From Allobrachymonas sp. (GTDB taxonomy: Bacteria > Pseudomonadota > Gammaproteobacteria > Burkholderiales > Burkholderiaceae_C), in NCBI GenBank assembly GCA_018054915.1, contig JAGPIR010000119.1, positions 1-5,015 of the forward strand: a stretch of DNA of 5,015 bases, read 5' to 3'. Shown piece after piece: positions 1 through 5,015 of this stretch (position 1 is the stretch's first letter; the number at the start of each line of letters is the position of its first letter). The position numbers and the translations under genes were made by a program. Below the pieces are notes generated by a model. That model saw nothing but the letters and a program-made list of their open reading frames with translations, was not told where the DNA came from and ran no database searches.

Positions 1-600
1 GTGTGCATGGGCGCGTCTTGCATCATGATGGCGCAGTACGGCCCGATTCATGCGCGATTGCAAGCCATGCATCAGGAAATCAACCGCTACCGCCTGCAAG
101 GCCATGCCGCCACATCCGTGGGCGCGCGCTTGCAACAGTGGCAGTTTGCCAGCGCATTGACTGCCCAGCGCCCCCTGACCGGCTGGGGTCAGAAAGGCTA
201 CGATGCCGAACGCTTGCAGCAAGTTGAACAAGGCCGGCTAGACCCGCTGCTGGCCGGATTCAACCACCCCCATAACGATTATCTGGATGCCTCGGCCAAA
301 CGCGGCATTCCCGGCCTGCTGATTCTGCTGGCCTGCCACCTGTACTGCCTGCTGTATTTCTGGCGGGCCGCCAAGCGGCAGCCGCAAACCGGCGACGCTG
401 CCGAGCGGCAAGCCCTGTGCGCGGCAGGCATGTTGCTGCCTGTGCTGTTTGCGGGCTTTGGCCTGACCGATACGCACGTCACCAGCAGCCGCACCGTTGT
501 CATGTATTTTTATCTGGCTGCCTTTATCATGGCTTTGCTGGAGCGCGCCGATGCGCCCCGGCCAGCAAGTGCCAGCACGCCTGCGCGGCCTGCCGCCTGA
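1..600 (+). CDS. O-antigen ligase / Wzy-type polymerase family membrane protein, C-terminal part (5' truncated by window edge)
   Basis: The reading frame is open at base 1 and ends with TGA at 598-600, so this is the last ~199 residues of a larger protein; the GTG at base 1 need not be its start. Family members (Wzy_C domain: WaaL ligases, Wzy polymerases, some glycosylation ligases) are inner-membrane enzymes that join undecaprenyl-linked glycan to an acceptor on the periplasmic face. Visible marks are a periplasmic-loop stretch with SVGARLQQW (residues 39-47) and PLTGWGQKGY (58-67), then NHPHNDYLD (88-96), whose H91 matches the conserved loop histidine of the family. Three hydrophobic segments follow (about 103-121, 137-155, 163-179), then a short Ala/Pro-rich cytoplasmic tail. 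A glycosyltransferase starts 44 bases downstream on the same strand, which supports an LPS or O-antigen role. Ligase and polymerase cannot be told apart from this fragment, so no gene symbol is given. Family assignment is confident; exact function is not. Confidence 0.85.
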   Translation: MCMGASCIMMAQYGPIHARLQAMHQEINRYRLQGHAATSVGARLQQWQFASALTAQRPLTGWGQKGYDAERLQQVEQGRLDPLLAGFNHPHNDYLDASAKRGIPGLLILLACHLYCLLYFWRAAKRQPQTGDAAERQALCAAGMLLPVLFAGFGLTDTHVTSSRTVVMYFYLAAFIMALLERADAPRPASASTPARPAA

Positions 601-644
601 TTTTTCAACCTTTTGCACACGTTTATCTACAACGTCTATCTACC

Positions 645-1616
645 ATGCACGTTCTGTTGATCAACAACTCTCCCATTCCTGTTTACGGCTACGGCGGCAC
701 CGAGCGCGTGATCTGGGATTTGGGCAAAACCCTGGTGCGCCTGGGGCACCAGGTGAGCTATTTGGTGCCAGCCGGCTCGCATTGCGACTTTGGCCGCGTG
801 CTGCCCATTGCGCCCGAGCGGCCTTGGGCGGAGCAAATTCCCGCCGATGTCGATATAGCCCACTTCCAGTTCAATCCCCATGTCGAACTGGATCGCCCCT
901 ACTTGGTCACGGAACACGGCAACGCCCGCAAAGCCAAACCCCTGCCGCGCAACACGGTGTTCTTGTCGCAAAACCATGCGCAGCGTTACGGCTCGACCGA
1001 ATACGTCTATAACGGGCTGGATTGGGATGCCTACGGCCCCGTGGATTTTGAACGCCCCCGCAGCCATTACCACTTCTTGGGCAAGGCCGCCTGGAGCGTG
1101 AAAAACGTGCGCGGCGCGATCAAAGTCGCCAAAATGGCTGGGGTGGAGCTGGATGTGCTGGGCGGCGACCGCTTTCAGTTCAAGCGCGGGTTTCGCTTCA
1201 CCTTTTCGCGCAAGATTCATTTCCACGGCATGGTGGGGGGCGAACAAAAATTCGGCTTGCTGAATGCCTCGCGCGGGCTGATCTTTCCGGTACGCTGGCA
1301 CGAACCGTTTGGCTTGGCGATTATTGAAAGTCTGTACTTTGGCTGCCCCGTATTTGCCACGCCTTACGGCGCTTTGCCGGAGCTGGTGCCTGCAGAATGC
1401 GGCGTACTGTCTGCCAGTTCAGCCGAGTTGGCAAATGCCGTGCAAGCCAACAATTTTGATAGCCATGCCTGTCATCAACATGCCTTGCAGCACTTCAGCG
1501 CCGAACGCATGTCACAAGACTATCTGCAAGTTTATGCCCGCATTCTCGCTGGCGAGCAACTACACGCAACAGGCCCGCAGATCCTGAATTCGGCACGAAA
1601 TTTACCTTGGGCCTGA
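645..1616 (+). CDS. GT-B fold glycosyltransferase (family 4-like), probably LPS/surface glycan synthesis
   Basis: This is a complete 323-residue protein, predicted to be a cytoplasmic, sugar-nucleotide-dependent retaining glycosyltransferase. The N-terminal Rossmann half opens with MHVLLINNSPIPVYGYGGTE (residues 1-20), the glycine-rich start typical of GT4-like enzymes. The C-terminal donor-binding half carries HEPFGLAIIES (219-229), whose E220 and E228 form the E-x7-E signature, followed by GCPVFATPYGALPELV. At 323 residues it is at the short end for the family but both halves are present. I chose ATG 645 because homology-like sequence begins exactly there; the frame is open farther upstream inside the ligase gene, but that extension is Cys/His/Arg-rich and not protein-like. 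No Shine-Dalgarno sequence is visible before ATG 645, so initiation may be coupled to the upstream gene. The last ~15 residues look unconserved. It probably shares a transcript with the upstream ligase-type gene. Donor and acceptor sugars cannot be read from the sequence. Confidence 0.9.
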   Translation: MHVLLINNSPIPVYGYGGTERVIWDLGKTLVRLGHQVSYLVPAGSHCDFGRVLPIAPERPWAEQIPADVDIAHFQFNPHVELDRPYLVTEHGNARKAKPLPRNTVFLSQNHAQRYGSTEYVYNGLDWDAYGPVDFERPRSHYHFLGKAAWSVKNVRGAIKVAKMAGVELDVLGGDRFQFKRGFRFTFSRKIHFHGMVGGEQKFGLLNASRGLIFPVRWHEPFGLAIIESLYFGCPVFATPYGALPELVPAECGVLSASSAELANAVQANNFDSHACHQHALQHFSAERMSQDYLQVYARILAGEQLHATGPQILNSARNLPWA

Positions 1617-1688
1617 CACCGCGCCAGTTCACGCCAGAAACGTCCTCTGAAGAAATTGAAACAGAGGGTGCACGGCATGCCGGATCCG
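1617..1688. other. Convergent intergenic junction
   Basis: These 72 bases separate the stop of the plus-strand glycosyltransferase from the stop of the minus-strand ampG-like gene, so transcription enters from both sides. The segment contains one spaced inverted repeat (1644-1667) and a 10-base perfect palindrome CGGCATGCCG at 1673-1682. Neither is followed by a convincing run of T on either strand. No small gene is supported here. Confidence 0.8.
1643..1668. terminator. Weak candidate bidirectional terminator hairpin
   Basis: CCTCTG (1644-1649) and CAGAGG (1662-1667) form a 6-bp perfect stem, extendable by one T-G wobble pair (1643/1668), around an A-rich 12-base loop. Its position between two convergent stop codons is where a shared terminator would be expected. 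Against this, the stem is short, the loop is long, and there is no T-tract after it on the plus strand; on the minus strand only ACGTTTCTGG follows. It could be chance, or a structure that works with Rho. Confidence 0.25.
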
Positions 1689-3344
1689 TTATGCATCGCT
1701 GACGTGCAGCTTGCGCCCCGCCAGCCACACCAGCGCAACCACCGGAACGCCCAGCAGCGCGGTCCCGATGAAGAACGCCGGGTAGCCGTAGTGATTGACG
1801 AACGTGCCCGAGAAACCCGCAATGAATTTAGGCAGCAGCAGCATGATGGAGCTAAACAGCGCGTACTGTGTGGCCGAATAGCGGATGCTGGTCAGCCCCG
1901 ACAGATAGGCGATGAACGCGGCCGAGGCGATGCCGCCCGAGAGGTTGTCAGCGGCAATGACGACCGTGAGTGCGCGCGCAATAGCGAAAGGCTGACCCAG
2001 CACGCTGAAGTGCCACACGTCCTGCGCGATACCCGGCACACTGCCGAGCCAGGCAAACAGCAGGTTGCTGGCCGACGACAGCACTGCGCCCAGCATCAGC
2101 ACCCGCATCACACCCAGCCGCAGCGCCAGCACCCCGCCGATGAAGGTGCCCAGCAGCGTAAAGACGATGCCGAATACGCCGCTGACCAGCGCCACCTGGT
2201 CCTTGCTGAATTGCATGTCCACATAGAACGGGTTGGCCATGATGCCCATCACCACGTCGCTGATGCGGTAGATGCCGATGAGCCCGAGAATCAGCAGCGC
2301 CTGCCAGCGGTAGCGTGTGAAAAAATCGGAAAACGGCGCCACGAACGAGGCTTGCAGGCGCGCCATCAGGCGCAGGCCCGCACTGTTTTCGTCTGGGCGC
2401 CAGCGTCCTCCTTTTCCCACGACCGCCAGGACCGTCAATACGGCACCCGACCCTGCCAGCAGCCAGACGAAAGTCCCCTGGCTGGCAAGGTTGAGGGGGG
2501 CGATCCATGCGGCTTTTGCCGCGCTGGCCACGGCGGCCACGACCGTGCAGGCCCAGACGATGAACGCTGCCACTCCGGCCACGGCTACGCCCCTTTGGGC
2601 CACCTCTGCCAGAGCCTGCTGGTAGACAGAATCACCCGCCGGATGATGGTGTCCATCCTGGTCGTGGTGCTGCACCGGCTCGCGGGAACACAGCACGGTC
2701 ACGACCCCCACCAGCATCGCGGCGGCCATGCCCAGGTAGCCCACCAGCCAGCCCAGGTTGTGGTAGCCCGAACCGGCCGGCGCATAGCGGCGCTCGGCCC
2801 ATGCGGCCAGGCTGAGCACGCCCGCACCCGCGCAGATCATGGCCAGCCGGTATCCGGTCTGGTAGTTCGCTGCCAGCACGGCCTGCCTGTCAGGCGGAGC
2901 CGATTCAATGCGGAAGGCATCCAGCGCAATATCCTGGGTCGCCGAAGCAAAGGCTACCAGTAGGGCCAGCCGTGCCAGGGGCTCAACGCCCTGGTCCGGG
3001 TTGTGCAGCGCCATGCCCACCAGACCGATGATGATGAGCAGCTGCGCCGCCAGCAGCCAGCTTCTGCGGCGGCCCAGCCAGCGTGTCAACAGGGGAATGG
3101 GCATGCGGTCGACCAGCGGCGCCCAGACCCACTTGAACCCGTACGCCAGCCCCACCCAGCCCAGAAAACTGATTGTGGCGCGGTCGATTCCGGCCTCGCG
3201 CAGGCGAAAACTCAAGGTGCCCAGCACCAGCAGCAATGGCAAACCGGCCGAAAATCCCAGCAGCAGCATGCGCAGGCTGGCCGGCTCCAGATATACGCGC
3301 ATCGATTGCGCCCATGTTGGCGATGAGGAAGATTGGTCTGTCAC
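1689..3344 (-). CDS. ampG: AmpG-type muropeptide permease (MFS transporter)
   Basis: AmpG is an inner-membrane major facilitator superfamily permease that imports GlcNAc-1,6-anhydroMurNAc peptides for cell-wall recycling; in bacteria with an inducible AmpC it also supplies the inducer. Family marks, numbered from the GTG start at 3344 (551 residues), are FSAGLP near residue 31, SATQDIALDAFRIE at 134-147, YRISDVVMG at 359-367 followed by NPFYVDM, DNLSGG from 466, then IAYLSGLTS and YSATQYALFSS. Hydrophobic segments fill almost the whole length. The start is uncertain: TTG at 3362 gives 557 residues, GTG at 3344 gives 551, and ATG at 3302 gives 531. I prefer GTG because an AGG lies 10 bases upstream and the TW-x-x-x-x-RVYLEP stretch, which the ATG start would remove, looks like a normal AmpG N-terminus. 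A His-rich loop, HHDQDGHHH (residues 226-234), lies in a hydrophilic inter-helix region. The gene follows the gloC-like gene after about 30 bases on the same strand, so co-transcription is likely. No premature stop or frameshift is seen. Confidence 0.92.
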   Translation of the reverse strand: MTDQSSSSPTWAQSMRVYLEPASLRMLLLGFSAGLPLLLVLGTLSFRLREAGIDRATISFLGWVGLAYGFKWVWAPLVDRMPIPLLTRWLGRRRSWLLAAQLLIIIGLVGMALHNPDQGVEPLARLALLVAFASATQDIALDAFRIESAPPDRQAVLAANYQTGYRLAMICAGAGVLSLAAWAERRYAPAGSGYHNLGWLVGYLGMAAAMLVGVVTVLCSREPVQHHDQDGHHHPAGDSVYQQALAEVAQRGVAVAGVAAFIVWACTVVAAVASAAKAAWIAPLNLASQGTFVWLLAGSGAVLTVLAVVGKGGRWRPDENSAGLRLMARLQASFVAPFSDFFTRYRWQALLILGLIGIYRISDVVMGIMANPFYVDMQFSKDQVALVSGVFGIVFTLLGTFIGGVLALRLGVMRVLMLGAVLSSASNLLFAWLGSVPGIAQDVWHFSVLGQPFAIARALTVVIAADNLSGGIASAAFIAYLSGLTSIRYSATQYALFSSIMLLLPKFIAGFSGTFVNHYGYPAFFIGTALLGVPVVALVWLAGRKLHVSDA

Positions 3345-3374
3345 GCGGAGAATGCCTGGCAAAAATTCTGGGAA

Positions 3375-4013
3375 TCAGGTGCCGCGCACAAATGGATTGG
3401 TGCGGCGTTCGTGTCCGAAATTGCTTTCCGGCCCGTGTCCCGGCACGAACACGGTCGCATCGCCCATGGGCCACAGGCGCTGCCTGATGCTGTCCATGAG
3501 TTGTTCGTAATCGCCCTGTGGAAAATCGGTGCGACCCACGGAGCCGGCAAACAATACGTCGCCAACAAACGCCCGCTGGATAGATGGTGCATAAAACACC
3601 ACGTGGCCCGGCGTGTGACCGGGGCAGTGCCGCACCTGCAGCGTTTCGTGCCCTACCTGCACCGTGTCGCCGTCATGCAGCCAGCGATCGGTCGTAAAGG
3701 ACTGTGCCGGCGGGAACCCGTAACTGGCCGCCGCTTGCGGCAAGGCATCGATCCAGAATTGGTCGGCCGGGTGCGGCCCCACGATGGGAATATCCAGTTG
3801 CCCAGCCAGTTCTGCGGCAGCGGCGCAATGGTCCACATGGCCGTGCGTAATGAGCAACTGCTTGATGACCACCCGATGGCGCGCCGCCACGGCCAGAATT
3901 TGCGGCACGTCGCCGCCGGGATCGATCACCGCGCCTTCCAGGGTCTGGTCGCACCACAGAATGGAGCAATTCTGGGCAAAAGCCGTCACGGCAAGGGTTT
4001 CATATTGCAGCAT
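3375..4013 (-). CDS. gloC: GloC/YcbL-type hydroxyacylglutathione hydrolase (glyoxalase II), metallo-beta-lactamase fold
   Basis: This is a complete 212-residue soluble protein, close in length and sequence pattern to E. coli GloC (YcbL, about 215 residues) and lacking the extra C-terminal domain of GloB. Such enzymes hydrolyse S-D-lactoylglutathione to D-lactate and glutathione, the second step of methylglyoxal detoxification in the cytoplasm. All expected metal ligands of the fold are visible: THGHVDH (56-62, giving H57, H59, D61, H62), H133 in CPGHTPGH (130-137), D152 in VGDVLF, and H193 in VPGHGP. The N-terminal VTAFAQNCSILWC and VIDPGGD stretches and the C-terminal GHERRTNPF also match the GloC pattern. 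ATG at 4013 lies two bases after the TAA of the upstream cyclase gene and has no clear Shine-Dalgarno sequence of its own, which suggests translational coupling. The MBL superfamily is broad, so another thioester or related substrate is possible, but the active site itself looks intact. Confidence 0.92.
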   Translation of the reverse strand: MLQYETLAVTAFAQNCSILWCDQTLEGAVIDPGGDVPQILAVAARHRVVIKQLLITHGHVDHCAAAAELAGQLDIPIVGPHPADQFWIDALPQAAASYGFPPAQSFTTDRWLHDGDTVQVGHETLQVRHCPGHTPGHVVFYAPSIQRAFVGDVLFAGSVGRTDFPQGDYEQLMDSIRQRLWPMGDATVFVPGHGPESNFGHERRTNPFVRGT

Positions 4014-4015
4014 GG

Positions 4016-5015
4016 TTATTTAGCCATATTGGTAACGCCGTTCCAGTCAGGTGGCGGCGGTTGTTGCCGGAACGCGCGCAGGCGTTCCTGATACACAGCA
4101 TAGAGCTTCTTTGCGGGTTGCAGCGCCTGCAGGGATTCCAGCAATCGCAGCCCCTCATCCCACGCGTGATGCCCGTAAGCATCACGGAATTGCTGCCACA
4201 ACGCCATTTCCTGCCGCTGCCGCGCATCTAACCCGGCCAATGGCTCCACGGCATTCAGTGGTGCATACACATTGATGGCGTGCGTCCGGCCCGCAACACG
4301 AATGCAATCAATCCACTGCCACTGCACCTGCGCCGCCAGTTCCATGGTGCGCTCGCCCACGACAACGGATACGCCGTACATCTGGGCCAGCGGCTCCAGC
4401 CGTGCGGCTAGATTGACTGCGTCGCCCAGAACAGTATAGCTGCGGCGGATGCGGGACCCCATGTCGCCCACACTGACCATGCCACTGTTGATGCCCATTC
4501 CCAAATGGATAACGGGCTGGCCTGTCCGCTCCTGCTCCGCATTGAAGTCCGCCAGCATGGCGGAAATGTCGCTTGCTGTCTTCACGGCAAACCAGGCATG
4601 CTCTTCCACCGGCAAGGGTGCCCCCCAGAACACCATGACGCAATCACCAATGTACTTGTCGATGGTGCCGTGGTTGGGCGCAATGACCTCGGCGATCCGG
4701 TTGAACAGCCGGTTTAGCAGTACCTGTACCTGCTGAGGGTCCATGTGTTCGGCCAGCCGGGTAAACGCATGGATGTCACAGAACATGATGGTGAGTTCAC
4801 GCGACTGTGCCTGTGTGGTGTATTCGCCAGGTCTTTTGACCATTTCGCTGACCAGGGCTGCAGGTACATAGTGTCCGAACAGGGAGGCCAGTTGCTTCTT
4901 GGTTCGCGTTTCCAGAAAAAATCCATAGCTGATGTGCAGCACATACGTCATCATCACCAGGATGATGCCCGCAGCCAGCGGTAATGCCACATGCGCCTGC
5001 ACATAGGCCCAGAGG
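4016..5015 (-). CDS. Membrane-anchored class III adenylate cyclase (class IIIb type), N-terminus outside the window
   Basis: The frame runs open to the right edge and ends with TAA at 4016-4018, leaving about 332 visible residues. The GTG at 5002-5000 is internal: codons for LWAY precede it with no stop. From the edge there is one hydrophobic helix (about 4981-4915), a linker with TRTKKQLASLFGHYV, and then the catalytic domain (about 4800-4250). Active-site residues can be picked out: metal-binding Asp in FCDIHAF (4777-4775) and in YIGDCVMVFWG (4645-4643), adenine-selecting Lys in IDKYIGD (4657-4655), Thr in SYTVLGD (4435-4433), and Asn (4414-4412) and Arg (4402-4400) in GDAVNLAARLE. The Lys/Thr pair points to ATP as substrate and to class IIIb. 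A helical C-terminal tail of about 75 residues ends in a PPPPDWNG motif, as is common in cyclases with an N-terminal CHASE2 sensor; that sensor would lie beyond the window, so CHASE2 is inference. The product would be cAMP made at the inner membrane. It is the first visible gene of the minus-strand run. Confidence 0.93.
   Translation of the reverse strand, partial: LWAYVQAHVALPLAAGIILVMMTYVLHISYGFFLETRTKKQLASLFGHYVPAALVSEMVKRPGEYTTQAQSRELTIMFCDIHAFTRLAEHMDPQQVQVLLNRLFNRIAEVIAPNHGTIDKYIGDCVMVFWGAPLPVEEHAWFAVKTASDISAMLADFNAEQERTGQPVIHLGMGINSGMVSVGDMGSRIRRSYTVLGDAVNLAARLEPLAQMYGVSVVVGERTMELAAQVQWQWIDCIRVAGRTHAINVYAPLNAVEPLAGLDARQRQEMALWQQFRDAYGHHAWDEGLRLLESLQALQPAKKLYAVYQERLRAFRQQPPPPDWNGVTNMAK

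Noticed and set aside
613..641. Possible promoter before the glycosyltransferase (TTGCAC with a poor -10-like CTATCT 17 bases on)
   Set aside because: The -10 element matches the consensus badly and would put the transcript start at or after the start codon. It is not supported.
636..1301. Minus-strand open frame (221 codons) opposite the glycosyltransferase
   Set aside because: It overlaps the whole N-terminal half of a well-supported glycosyltransferase and shows no family motif or ribosome binding site.
1586..1600. GAATTCGGCACGA, identical to the start of a well-known EcoRI cDNA-cloning adaptor, near the 3' end of the glycosyltransferase, with BamHI and SphI sites nearby
   Set aside because: The frame continues to its stop and flanking sequence looks like ordinary bacterial DNA on both sides. 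A chance match is the simpler reading than a cloning artefact, though an alignment of the C-terminal 15 residues with orthologues would settle it.
1673..1682. Perfect palindrome CGGCATGCCG as a regulatory or attachment site
   Set aside because: It is short, has no loop, is not repeated elsewhere that I could see, and lies between two stop codons where an operator would serve no gene.
1656..2963. Long plus-strand open frame (435 codons) opposite ampG
   Set aside because: Its translation is extremely rich in Arg, Gln, His and Ala with no recognisable motif, and it lies antisense to a clearly coding AmpG family gene in GC-rich DNA. It is a shadow frame.
3333..4091. Plus-strand open frame (252 codons) opposite gloC
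   Set aside because: It is antisense to an intact GloC-type gene with all metal ligands present. The translation is low in recognisable structure, as expected for a complementary-strand shadow.

Overview
The window looks like chromosomal DNA from a GC-rich Gram-negative bacterium. The best guess is a betaproteobacterium of the Burkholderiales (Alcaligenaceae/Bordetella-like), because the AmpG-like and GloC-like proteins and the lipopolysaccharide (LPS) gene pair resemble what I know from that group. This placement rests on protein flavour and base composition, not on a database search.

There are five coding regions in two convergent blocks. Bases 1-1616 (+ strand) hold the end of an LPS/O-antigen locus: the C-terminal part of a multi-membrane-spanning O-antigen ligase or polymerase (1-600, 5' end outside the window), then a complete GT-B-type glycosyltransferase (645-1616). 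The two probably act in sequence, with a cytoplasmic enzyme adding a sugar to a lipid-linked or core glycan and a periplasm-facing membrane enzyme joining or polymerising glycans.

Bases 1617-1688 are a short convergent junction with one weak inverted repeat and no gene. From 1689 to the right edge everything reads on the minus strand and is packed like an operon. In order of transcription it holds a membrane-anchored class III adenylate cyclase (4016-5015, N-terminus outside the window), a GloC/YcbL-type glyoxalase II of the metallo-beta-lactamase fold (3375-4013, starting 2 bases after the cyclase stop), and an AmpG-type muropeptide permease (1689-about 3344). The cyclase would make cAMP, GloC would hydrolyse lactoylglutathione in methylglyoxal detoxification, and AmpG would import anhydro-muropeptides for cell-wall recycling. 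There is no obvious single pathway for the three, so the grouping may be simple co-transcription.

I found no tRNA, rRNA, CRISPR array, insertion sequence or strong promoter, and I do not see evidence for an undescribed multi-gene system. The points most worth a second look are the class IIIb (Thr-type) active site of the cyclase, the tight cyclase-gloC-ampG arrangement, and a histidine-rich loop in AmpG.
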